Shown here: in pieces, positions 6,791-13,814 of the stretch
Layout of the letters: each line of letters starts with the position of its first letter
Numbering within the stretch: the first letter of the stretch is position 1
Assembly: GCA_035527835.1 (NCBI GenBank)
Contig: DATKZS010000190.1
Span: 1 to 18,545, forward strand
Direction: 5' to 3'
Source of the DNA: DATKZS01 sp035527835 [NCBI: bacterium]
GTDB lineage: Bacteria > RBG-13-61-14
DNA length: 18,545 nucleotides
The notes under the pieces: model-generated
What the model was told of the DNA's origin: nothing
The model's database searches: none
The model's input: the letters and a program-made list of their open reading frames with translations, nothing else
Made by a program: the position numbers and the translations under genes

Positions 6791-8223
6791 GCCAGGCCGA
6801 GGTCCGCGCGTTTCTTGGCGATCATGTTTTCCATGGCTTCCTTGAAATAGTCGCGCCGCGAGCGGATCTGCTCGGAGACGCGCGAATTATAGTGCTTGAG
6901 GCCGTCCGAGATGTCCTTGGCCAGCAGGTCGTAAACGGTTCCCTCCTTGGCGCCCCGCGCCACCAGGTCAGGGTTATACAGGACCAGGTCGCTCACGATG
7001 GTCCGGGCCAGCCGGGCCGCCTTCTGGTGCGCCGGGTCGTCGAGCACGGGCGGGAAGGCCGATGGCGCCGCGGCGGGCCTGGGCGCGGGCGCGGGGGCTT
7101 TGGCGGGCGCGGGGGCTTTGGCGGGCGCTGGAGGGGCTTGGGCCGGGGGGGGCTCCTCCATGGGCGGCTCCGGCTCGCCCAGGATCAGGCGGCGCACCTT
7201 GGCCAGCACGGCTTTGCCGTCGTGGTGCTTCTCGATGTATTCGTCCGCGCCGTATAAGGACTGGGGCTGGCGCCGGAAGCGGTCCTTCTCGTAGACCGAT
7301 CCCAGCAGCACCACGCTGGTCTTGGCTTTCAGCGCCGGGTCCTTCTTCACCATCTCCGCGACCTCGAACCCGAAAATTTTGGGCAGGGCCACGTCCACGA
7401 TGGCCACCTGCGGGGCCTTCAGCTTGATGAGCTCCATGGCGACCGCGCCGTCATGGGCCAGGTAGACCGTGAAGCTGCCCTGCAACAGCACGCGCGCGAT
7501 GTGGCGCAGGAACGCGTCGTCGCTGTCGGCCACCAGGACCTTGCCGAGCGACGGAGTGGACGGCTGATACGGGCCGGTGGCCAGGGGCTTGACCGGCGGG
7601 GCCGCGGGCTTGGCCGCGGCGGGCGCGGGCCTTGCCGCCACGGGCGGCGCGGCGGGCGGCGCGGCGGGCCGGGGGGGCGCCTGGGGTCTCGGAGCAGCCG
7701 GCGGCGCCGCGGGCCGAGGGGCGGCCGGCGGGGCCGGAGCTGGTCGGGGCGCCGGCGGCGGGGCCGAGGGACGGGGAGCCGCGGGCCGAGCGGCGGCCGG
7801 CGGCGGGGCCGAGGGACGGGGAGTAGCGGGCCGAGCGGCGGCCGGCGGCGGGGCCGAGGGACGGGGAGCCGCGGGCCGAGCGGCGGCCGGCGGCGGGGCC
7901 GAGGGACGGGGAGCCGCGGGGGCCGGCCGGGGCGGAGGAGCGGCCGGGGCCACTGGTCTGGGCGCTGCCGGAGCAGGTCTCGGGGCGGCCCACGGGGGTG
8001 CCGCGGGCCGCGGCGCTGCCGGGGCCGGCGCGGGCGGCCGGGGCGGCGCTGCCGGGGCCGGCGCGGGTCTGGGCGCCGGCGCTCCGGCGGCCGCCGGTGT
8101 CGGCGGCTTTTTGACGCGGAACACGCCGGAGCATTTGGTGCACCTGAGCTGGAGCCCCTGGTCTCCGACTTTGGCGTCATCAATCTTGTATCTGGTCTTG
8201 CAGGTTGGACAGGCGACAAGCAT
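6787..8223 (-). CDS. MJ0042 zinc-ribbon, Pro/Ala-rich linker, receiver domain and C-terminal helical domain protein
   Basis: 478 residues. Residues 1-37 are an MJ0042-type zinc ribbon with C5/C8 and C28/C31 (CPTCKTRY ... LRCTKCSGVFRV). Residues about 40-225 are almost entirely Pro, Ala and Arg, including repeated RPSAPPPAAARPA units. Residues 227-350 are a receiver domain with D233, D235/D236, phosphoacceptor D277 (VAIVDVALP) and K332. The helix after the phosphorylation site reads LPKIFGFE rather than MPxxxG. A second Ala/Pro linker leads to a helical domain (about 395-478) containing RLARTIVSDLVLYNPD and a basic C-terminus. I recall that C-terminal domain from zinc-ribbon proteins of Deltaproteobacteria; its role is unknown. 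The protein could bind nucleic acid or protein through the zinc ribbon under phosphorylation control, which is inference. GGGGAAG precedes the ATG. Confidence 0.85.
   Translation of the reverse strand: MLVACPTCKTRYKIDDAKVGDQGLQLRCTKCSGVFRVKKPPTPAAAGAPAPRPAPAPAAPPRPPAPAPAAPRPAAPPWAAPRPAPAAPRPVAPAAPPPRPAPAAPRPSAPPPAAARPAAPRPSAPPPAAARPATPRPSAPPPAAARPAAPRPSAPPPAPRPAPAPPAAPRPAAPPAAPRPQAPPRPAAPPAAPPVAARPAPAAAKPAAPPVKPLATGPYQPSTPSLGKVLVADSDDAFLRHIARVLLQGSFTVYLAHDGAVAMELIKLKAPQVAIVDVALPKIFGFEVAEMVKKDPALKAKTSVVLLGSVYEKDRFRRQPQSLYGADEYIEKHHDGKAVLAKVRRLILGEPEPPMEEPPPAQAPPAPAKAPAPAKAPAPAPRPAAAPSAFPPVLDDPAHQKAARLARTIVSDLVLYNPDLVARGAKEGTVYDLLAKDISDGLKHYNSRVSEQIRSRRDYFKEAMENMIAKKRADLGLA
7732..7911 (-). repeat. 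45-bp in-frame tandem repeats in the Pro/Ala linker
   Basis: Residues 105-149 are three consecutive 15-residue units starting PRPSAPPPAAARPA, with only an Ala/Thr change between them; a fourth, diverging copy continues to residue 164. The nucleotide copies are nearly identical, which points to recent copy-number change. The array is very GC-rich and a likely assembly or slippage hotspot. Confidence 0.8.
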
Positions 8224-8238
8224 GTTTTCTTCCCCTTT

Positions 8239-8739
8239 TTATGAAGCGGTCTTGGGCCGGGCGGCGGCCCCGCTCAGAGTTGAGAGCTTGATTTTCTCCT
8301 CGGCGGACAATATTTCGTCCAGGTTGAGGATCAGCAATATGTCGTCCTTGTATCGGCACACGCCCAGCAAGAAGGTGGCCTCGACTCCCCGGATCACGCG
8401 GGGCGGCGGCTGGATCTCGCTCCGCGGCACCGGGATGACCTCGGTCACGTCGTCCACGATGATGCCGACCACCTTCTTCTCCACGCTGGCGATGATGACC
8501 TTGGTTTCCTCACCCTGCCGGCGGGAGGGGAGGCCGAACCTTTTGCGCATGTCAATGACCGGGATCACCACGCCGCGCAGGTTGATGACTCCCTCCAGAA
8601 AGTCGGGGGCCTTGGGCAGGCGCGTGATCTTCAAGGGCCGGATGATCTGCTTGATCTTCATGATGTCCATGGCGTAGGGCTGTTTTTCCAGGAGGAATAC
8701 GGCCAGCCTGACCTCGAATTCATCGGTGGTGAAAGACAT
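8239..8739 (-). CDS. cheW: Chemotaxis adaptor protein CheW
   Basis: 166 residues, a stand-alone CheW domain (about 8-148). Typical features are AVFLLEKQPYAMDIMKIKQI, the segment GVINLRGVVIPVIDMRKRFG (50-69) with the conserved Arg R55 needed for receptor/CheA contacts, and VGIIVDDVTEVI. CheW links CheA to receptors in the chemosensory array. It is one of two CheW genes in tandem here, 16 bp downstream of the longer one and 15 bp upstream of the zinc-ribbon-REC gene. The start is supported by AAGGGG 6 nt before the ATG. The last 15 residues are a short basic tail outside the domain. Confidence 0.95.
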   Translation of the reverse strand: MSFTTDEFEVRLAVFLLEKQPYAMDIMKIKQIIRPLKITRLPKAPDFLEGVINLRGVVIPVIDMRKRFGLPSRRQGEETKVIIASVEKKVVGIIVDDVTEVIPVPRSEIQPPPRVIRGVEATFLLGVCRYKDDILLILNLDEILSAEEKIKLSTLSGAAARPKTAS

Positions 8740-8755
8740 CCGTGTCCCCTTTCCT

Positions 8756-10072
8756 TTATCTTCCCGCAGCGATGGGCTGAAGGATTTTGTCCAGGGCCAG
8801 GACCAGGACCATTTTCTTGGCGTGGCGTCCGATGCCCTCGATGTACCCGGCCTCGATCCCGGCCAGCATGGGCGGCGGCGGCTCGAGGCTGGTCTCCGGG
8901 AGACGCACCACCTGCTCGACTTCGTCCACGATCAGGCCCACGGTGTAGATGCCCTCGGCCACCACGATGATCCTGGTCTTTCTGGTGGTCTCGGCCGATT
9001 GCAGGTTGAGCCGCCGGCGCAGGTCAAAAATGGGGATGATGTTGCCCCGCAGCGATATGATCCCCAGCACGTACTCGGGCGCGCGGGGCACCGTGGTGAT
9101 CGGTATCATCTTGATGATCTGCCGGATGCTGGTGAGCGGCACCGCGTAAATCTCGCTTGCCAGCTTGAAGCTCAAGAGCTCGAGGGTGGCGCCGAGGTCG
9201 TCGTCCTCCGGGCGGCCGAACTCCCGCGCGTACAGGTCCTCCGTCACCAGCGCGAAAAAGTCGTCGTCGCCGGCCAGGTCATCGAGCGACCAGGCCTTGG
9301 GCTTATGCTCGCCGTTGTCTTCCCACTCCAGCTCCACCTTTACCGGCGCCGGCTTTTTCGCCGGCGCCGCCGGCTCCTCCACCCGCCATTCCGCGCCGTT
9401 TTTCGGCTTGGCCTTGCCGGCCGGCGGCCGCGCCTCCCTCCGATCATCCTCGTCCTCGACCACCAGCTTCTCGAAGGCCCGAGACGCCGGGGCCGGCCCG
9501 GTTTCCTTTGCCGGCTCCGGGCGGCGGCCGGATTCCCGCGGCTTTTTCTCTGCCCGCGCCTCGGGAGCCCCTCTCCTGATGTCCTCGAACTGCGCCTCCC
9601 AGGAGAGGTCCTCATCCGTGCTCCCGGCTTTTTCCTTGTCCGCGGCTCCGGGTTTGCCCGCGGCTTTCCCGGCCTCGTCGCCCAGGACCACCTCGTCGCA
9701 AAGCACTTGGTCCAGCTCCATTGGAGGCAGGTCCTCGCCGAACGCGTCATCGGTGAAAACCTCTGCCTCGGGAACCAGCGCGGGCGGGCCCGGCTTGCGC
9801 TCGGCCGCGCCGGCCGGGGCGGGCGGCCCGGCTTTTATCTTCTTAACCTTCTTTGGCTCCTTCTTGGCGCCTTTTTCTTTTTTGGGCTTCACGGTCCGGG
9901 CCGCGGGCACAGCGGCCTCCTTGACTTGGGCCGCGGCGGCGGGGCTTTCGGGAGGGGCCGGACGGACGGACGCTTCCCCGCCCGCGGACTTCTCCCTTTC
10001 CTCCGCGGCCTTTTTCTCGGCTTCTTCCCGGGCCTTCTGTTTGGCCCGTTCTCTGGCTTTGACCAGGTCCAT
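8756..10072 (-). CDS. CheW-domain protein with a 295-residue charged, disordered N-terminal extension
   Basis: 438 residues. The CheW domain is residues about 296-434, with ISLRGNIIPIFDLRRRLNL (339-357, conserved R342) and VGLIVDEVEQVV. The N-terminal two thirds has no globular family that I recognise. Residues 1-30 are a charged helix rich in Lys, Glu and Ala, 50-82 are very basic (KPKKEKGAKKEPKKVKKIK), and 100-295 are acidic, with short hydrophobic islands such as VFTDDAFGEDLPP and DDDFFALVTEDLYAREFG that look like binding peptides. It probably couples CheA to receptors or another partner. AGGAG lies 4 nt before the ATG. It follows the AAA+ ATPase by 51 bp. CheW proteins are usually about 150-180 residues, so this extension is unusual. 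Codon use looks like that of its neighbours. Confidence 0.9.
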   Translation of the reverse strand: MDLVKARERAKQKAREEAEKKAAEEREKSAGGEASVRPAPPESPAAAAQVKEAAVPAARTVKPKKEKGAKKEPKKVKKIKAGPPAPAGAAERKPGPPALVPEAEVFTDDAFGEDLPPMELDQVLCDEVVLGDEAGKAAGKPGAADKEKAGSTDEDLSWEAQFEDIRRGAPEARAEKKPRESGRRPEPAKETGPAPASRAFEKLVVEDEDDRREARPPAGKAKPKNGAEWRVEEPAAPAKKPAPVKVELEWEDNGEHKPKAWSLDDLAGDDDFFALVTEDLYAREFGRPEDDDLGATLELLSFKLASEIYAVPLTSIRQIIKMIPITTVPRAPEYVLGIISLRGNIIPIFDLRRRLNLQSAETTRKTRIIVVAEGIYTVGLIVDEVEQVVRLPETSLEPPPPMLAGIEAGYIEGIGRHAKKMVLVLALDKILQPIAAGR

Positions 10073-10093
10073 TTTTCTCCTAATGGCCGGCGC

Positions 10094-10113
10094 GCCCGAC
10101 AGGAGCGTCGGGC
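10094..10113 (-). promoter_or_regulatory. Perfect 7-bp hairpin between the ATPase and long cheW
   Basis: GCCCGAC (10094-10100) and GTCGGGC (10107-10113) pair perfectly around a 6-nt loop in the 51-bp intergenic space. No T-run follows, so it is more likely an mRNA stability or processing hairpin than a full terminator. Confidence 0.35.
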
Positions 10114-10123
10114 CTGCCGATTT

Positions 10124-11023
10124 TCACCTTCGCGCCGCCTCGTGTTTTCCCTCGTACTCCGGGTCCTGGTCCGGTTCCAGGTCGGGCCCGGCCGCCTCGT
10201 CCTGATCCGGGGTCCGGACCTCGGACAGGCCCAGGTCGCGGGCCACGTCGCGTATGATCCGGCCGGTGATGCTCCCGGCCTCCTCGGAAAAGCCCTGGAG
10301 CAGGGCGGCGCCGGCCAGGTTGTTGATCCACCTGGGGATGCCGCGGGAGAGCTCGGCGAGCAGGCCGATCGCGTCCTCGGTGAACAGCTCCTGGTCCCTC
10401 CCGGCCATGCACAGGCGGAAGGCGACGTAATCCTTGACGGCCGCGGCGTCGAGCGGGCCCAGGTGATACTTGAGGCCGACGCGCTGGCGGAAGGCCTCGT
10501 ACACGCGGTGGGTGAGGCGGCGGGCCAGCTCGGGCTGGCCCATCATGATGATGGCCATCAGGTTCATGTCGTCGAGCTGGAAATTAGTGAGCAGCCTGAC
10601 CTCCTCGAACGTCTCGCGCGAGGGTATGGACTGGGCCTCGTCAATGATGATCAGGGGCAGCGTGCCTTGGTCGTAACAATCGAAGAGCCGGTCGCTGATC
10701 TGCTCGACCAGGTCGGCGCGGAAGTAGCGGGGCTCGTCCACCCCGAGCCGGCGCGCGATGGTGCGCAGGAGCTGGTTGGGGGTGAGCCGCGGGTTGATGA
10801 TGAGGGCGGGGCGGACGGAGTCGGGCAGCCGGTCAATCAGGGCGCGGGAGAGGGTGGTCTTGCCGCAGCCGATGTCTCCGGTGAGCACCATGAGCTCGCG
10901 GTCATCCACCGCCTGCTCCATGCGGGCAAGGGCCTCGGCGTGCTCGGGGCTGAGATAGAGCAGTCCCGGGTCCGGGGTCTTGCTGAACGGCTTGCGGTTG
11001 AGCCCGTAGAATTCCTCGTACAT
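10124..11023 (-). CDS. ExeA/GspA-like AAA+ ATPase
   Basis: 299 residues. Walker A GDIGCGKTT (49-57), Walker B LIIIDEAQ (124-131), the IIMMGQPEL segment (158-166) and the late GIPRWINNLAGAAL segment (228-241) match the ExeA/GspA group of AAA+ ATPases. That group includes type II secretion and exopolysaccharide-locus ATPases. The N-terminal MYEEFYGLNRKPFSKTPDP is the family hallmark. The last 30 residues are acidic and poorly ordered. There is no transmembrane or peptidoglycan-binding C-terminus as in true ExeA, so only the ATPase module is present. It lies between cheA and the cheW genes, 51 bp ahead of the next gene, so it likely serves the chemosensory complex (positioning, assembly or output). 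That role is inference. The start has AAAGGA upstream. Confidence 0.88.
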   Translation of the reverse strand: MYEEFYGLNRKPFSKTPDPGLLYLSPEHAEALARMEQAVDDRELMVLTGDIGCGKTTLSRALIDRLPDSVRPALIINPRLTPNQLLRTIARRLGVDEPRYFRADLVEQISDRLFDCYDQGTLPLIIIDEAQSIPSRETFEEVRLLTNFQLDDMNLMAIIMMGQPELARRLTHRVYEAFRQRVGLKYHLGPLDAAAVKDYVAFRLCMAGRDQELFTEDAIGLLAELSRGIPRWINNLAGAALLQGFSEEAGSITGRIIRDVARDLGLSEVRTPDQDEAAGPDLEPDQDPEYEGKHEAARR

Positions 11024-11054
11024 TTTTTCCTTTTACCTGCTCAAAGAATTTGGA

Positions 11055-11125
11055 GACAGGATTAACAGGATTTTCGGAATAATTATTTTGATTTTTCTCA
11101 TCCTGTAAATCCCGTTAATCCCGTC
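11055..11125 (-). repeat. Palindromic element with 9-bp repeat arms (hairpin in minus-strand RNA)
   Basis: The arms 11055-11073 and 11107-11125 are each built from a 9-bp period (unit like ACAGGATTA, reverse ATCCTGTTA). In a minus-strand transcript they form 19 continuous base pairs, with two G-U pairs at positions that would be A-C mismatches in a plus-strand transcript. The 33-nt loop is AT-rich. No U-run follows, so this is not a classic terminator. It lies in the 163-bp gap between cheA and the AAA+ ATPase gene, with nothing else recognisable there apart from the promoter candidate. Similar CATCCTGTTAATCCTGTC strings are, from memory, common in deltaproteobacterial intergenic DNA. Confidence 0.8.
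11082..11109 (-). promoter_or_regulatory. Candidate internal promoter inside the palindromic element
   Basis: On the minus strand TTTACA (11104-11109) and AATAAT (11082-11087) are spaced by 16 bp, each one base from the sigma70 consensus. If real, it would give the ATPase and downstream genes their own transcript start, and the transcript would keep only one arm of the hairpin. AT-rich loops produce such matches by chance, so confidence is low. Confidence 0.3.
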
Positions 11126-11186
11126 TTGAAAAATTCTCATGATTTCAATGCGCCGCGCCACGGAATGAGGCACTGCCCTCGTCCGG

Positions 11187-13388
11187 TCACTTGTTGGCGC
11201 TGAACATCGAGACGGCGGCCTCCTCCATGAGGTCCATGACGTCGAGCACCAGGATGGTGCGCTGGTTCCCGAGCTCGGTGGCTCCGGCGATGCCTTTGAT
11301 CCCTTTCAGCACCTCTCCCACCGACTTGATGACGATGTCCTGCCGTCCCCACAACCGGTCCACGATGATGCCGAGGCCGCGGTCGGCGATTCCGACCTTG
11401 ACCACGTAAATTTCCCGTCCTTCTCCCTCTTTCTCCGCCTCTCCATTTTCGCGGGCGTCAGCGGGCACGTCCTTGCCGGTATCTTCGCCGGCGGCCGCCT
11501 CCGTCTTGCGGCCGCTGCCCTTGCCGCCGTTTCCGCCGGGCGTGAGCCCGAAGAGCTTGTCGAGGCGGAGCAGGGGCAGGGTCTTGCCGCGGAGCTCGAT
11601 CACCTCGCGTCCCTCGATGGTCTGGATCTCGCGGGGCTGGATCATGAGCCCCTGCTGCACGGAGTTCAGGGGAATGGCGAAGGTCTGGCCTCCGGCCTCG
11701 ACGATCAGGGCCTGGATGATGGCCAGGGTGATGGGCAGCGTGATGGTGAACTTGGCCCCCTCCCCCTGCCGGCTCTCGACGTCAATGGCGCCGGAGAGCG
11801 CGGAGATGTTCTGCTTGACCACGTCGAGTCCCACTCCGCGTCCGCTGATCTCGCTGACCTTCGAGGCGGTGGAGAAGCCGGGCGCGAACAGGCACTCGAT
11901 CAGCTCGTCGGCGCGCGGCTCGGCCGAGGCGCTGAAGAAGCCCATCTCCACGGCTTTTCTCTTGATGCGGTCATAATTGATCCCGGCGCCGTCGTCGTAG
12001 ATCTCGATGACCACGTGGTTGCCGCGCTGGAAGGCGCGCAGCCGGATCAGGCCCTTGGCCGGCTTGCCGAGCTGGATGCGCTCGGCCTTGACCTCGATCC
12101 CGTGGTCCAGGGCGTTCCGGATGATGTGCATCAGCGGGTCCGCCAGGTCCTCGATAATCAGCTTGTCCAGCTCGGTGTCGCCGCCCTCGGCCACGAACTC
12201 GATTTCCTTCTCCAGCTCGCGCGAGAGCTTGCGCACGTTCCGGTGCAGCTTGTCGAAGATCTGGCCCACCGGCACCATGCGGACCTCGAGCACGCCCGAC
12301 TGGAGCTCCGAGAGCTTGCGCTCCATGGTGCGCGTGTTCTTCACCAGCTCGATGCTGAGCTCGGTGAAGCCCATCTCCGCGCGCAGCCGCTCGATGAGCT
12401 GGGTCATGATGTTCTTGGCGATGACCAGCTCGCCCACGATGTTCATCAGGTTGTCGAGCTTGCCGATGTCCACGCGCACGGTCTGGGAGATGGTGCGCAG
12501 CGACGCGCCGGCGTCGCCCGCCTCCCGCGGCGGCGCCTCCTTGGGCTCGGCCGCGGCCTCTTCCGCTCCGGGCTCATTCTCCTCCTTCCCCTCTTCCTCC
12601 CGGGCCGGCGCCGGACCCTCCTCCTGACTAGCCGCGGCCCGGCTGCCCTCGCGCAACAGGGTGAAGGTAAGCGACCGCCCGGAGAGCGATTCCTTGACCA
12701 CCTCCAGCGGCCGTTCCGTGCCGATGATGAGGTCAAAGGTTATCTTGTCCTCGCTGGATTCCTCGGCGGAGGGCAGGGTGGTGATGATCTCTCCCTGCTG
12801 CTTGGCCAGGGCCTGGAGCTCGGTGAGTCCTTCATCGAAGGTGGCGAGGTCGAAGGCGGCGCGGATCTTGATGATGTGCATTCCGTCCTTGATGTTCTCG
12901 TGGAGCCGGTGCTCCTCGTACTCGGTGAGCACGGCCAGGATGTCGAGTCCGACGCACGACATGACGTCGTCCTGCCTGGTTTCCTTCGGGCGGGGCTCTC
13001 CGGATTCGAGGCGCTCGATCAGCTCGTCCACGTCGCGGGCGTTGGGCGCCTCTTGGCCCTTTCCCTTGCCGGCGACGATGGCGCGGAGCATGTCCGCGCT
13101 CTCGAAGAGCAGGTCGAGCAGGTCATCCGTGAGCTCGACCTTGCCCAGGCGCAGGCGGTCGAGGAGGCTCTCCAGGGTATGGGCCAGGCCGGTCAGCTCG
13201 GTGAAGCCGAACAGGCCGGAGATGCCCTTGAGCGAGTGGGCGGCGCGGAAGATGTTGTTGATGAGGGCGGGGTCGAACTTCTTCTTTTTGGACACGGCCT
13301 CGTTGATGGCGAGGAGGTCCCGGTTCAAAGAATCAACGATGTCCTCGGCTTCGCCCAGGAACTCATCTATGGGGATGTCGCCCACCAT
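11187..13388 (-). CDS. cheA: Chemotaxis histidine kinase CheA
   Basis: 733 residues with full CheA architecture. The P1 HPt domain (about 5-130) has phospho-accepting H51 in FRAAHSLKGISG. A P2-like region (about 145-247, LDILAVLTEYEEHRL onward) precedes an acidic Ala/Glu linker. The P3 dimerisation helices (about 300-370) start at TVRVDIGKLDNLMNIVGEL. The P4 ATPase has an N box HIIRNALDHGIE (421-432), G1 DDGAGI (465-470) and SGRGVGLDVV (515-524). The P5 CheW-like domain (about 556-722) carries a Gly/Glu/Lys-rich insertion at about 617-657. It autophosphorylates and feeds the CheY, CheB and other REC proteins here. It has no fused receiver, unlike FrzE-type kinases. ATG at 13388 follows cheY by 12 bp with AAGGA upstream. 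Confidence 0.97.
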   Translation of the reverse strand: MVGDIPIDEFLGEAEDIVDSLNRDLLAINEAVSKKKKFDPALINNIFRAAHSLKGISGLFGFTELTGLAHTLESLLDRLRLGKVELTDDLLDLLFESADMLRAIVAGKGKGQEAPNARDVDELIERLESGEPRPKETRQDDVMSCVGLDILAVLTEYEEHRLHENIKDGMHIIKIRAAFDLATFDEGLTELQALAKQQGEIITTLPSAEESSEDKITFDLIIGTERPLEVVKESLSGRSLTFTLLREGSRAAASQEEGPAPAREEEGKEENEPGAEEAAAEPKEAPPREAGDAGASLRTISQTVRVDIGKLDNLMNIVGELVIAKNIMTQLIERLRAEMGFTELSIELVKNTRTMERKLSELQSGVLEVRMVPVGQIFDKLHRNVRKLSRELEKEIEFVAEGGDTELDKLIIEDLADPLMHIIRNALDHGIEVKAERIQLGKPAKGLIRLRAFQRGNHVVIEIYDDGAGINYDRIKRKAVEMGFFSASAEPRADELIECLFAPGFSTASKVSEISGRGVGLDVVKQNISALSGAIDVESRQGEGAKFTITLPITLAIIQALIVEAGGQTFAIPLNSVQQGLMIQPREIQTIEGREVIELRGKTLPLLRLDKLFGLTPGGNGGKGSGRKTEAAAGEDTGKDVPADARENGEAEKEGEGREIYVVKVGIADRGLGIIVDRLWGRQDIVIKSVGEVLKGIKGIAGATELGNQRTILVLDVMDLMEEAAVSMFSANK

Positions 13389-13400
13389 GCTTCGGTGTCC

Positions 13401-13781
13401 TTACTCCTTGGAGTTTCCCAGGTATCGCATGACCACTTCCTGGAGGGCTTCGGGGTCTATGGGTTTGACCAGGTACTCGTCGGCGCCCAGGGCCAGGCCC
13501 TTTTTGCGGTCGCGCTCCGAGCCTTCGGTGGTCACGACGATCAAGGGAATGTCGCGGTAGTTGATGTTGTTCTTGACGAAGTTAATGAGCTCGAGCCCGT
13601 TGATGTCCGGCATGTTGATGTCGGTGATGATGAGGGAGAACTTCCGCCGGGGGAGCTGCTTCAACGCCTCGAAGCCGGTTGATGCCTCGATGATCTCAAA
13701 GTCCTCCATGTCCTCCAATGTCGAGACGAGAAAGGCCCGCGTAACCGCTGAGTCTTCGGCAATCAGAATCGGTTTTCCCAT
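13401..13781 (-). CDS. cheY: Single-domain response regulator, CheY-like (upstream of cheA)
   Basis: 126 residues, receiver domain only: E9/D10, phosphoacceptor D54 in IITDINMPDINGLE, T84/T85 in VVTTEGS and K106 in YLVKP. All residues needed for phosphorylation and switching are present. It is directly upstream of cheA (12-bp gap), the usual place for the cognate CheY. It is paralogous to the CheY at the far end of the cluster (2482-2859) and differs mostly in surface helices (for example ATRAFLV-type alpha1 and RRKF before the phosphorylation strand). This suggests two outputs or an output plus a phosphate sink. Confidence 0.92.
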   Translation of the reverse strand: MGKPILIAEDSAVTRAFLVSTLEDMEDFEIIEASTGFEALKQLPRRKFSLIITDINMPDINGLELINFVKNNINYRDIPLIVVTTEGSERDRKKGLALGADEYLVKPIDPEALQEVVMRYLGNSKE

Positions 13782-13814
13782 CCTGCCTCCCCGCTCCCGG
13801 CCGGCCTCGGCCCC

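Noticed and set aside
8726-11065. Very long plus-strand open frame of 779 codons opposite the cheW genes and the ATPase
   Set aside because: Composition is Leu/Gly/Arg/His-rich antisense of GC-rich coding DNA; the minus strand carries recognisable CheW and AAA+ domains over the same span.
11055-11125. Rho-independent terminator after cheA
   Set aside because: The stem is strong, but no U-run follows on the transcribed strand and the loop is 33 nt, so it is called a palindromic repeat instead.
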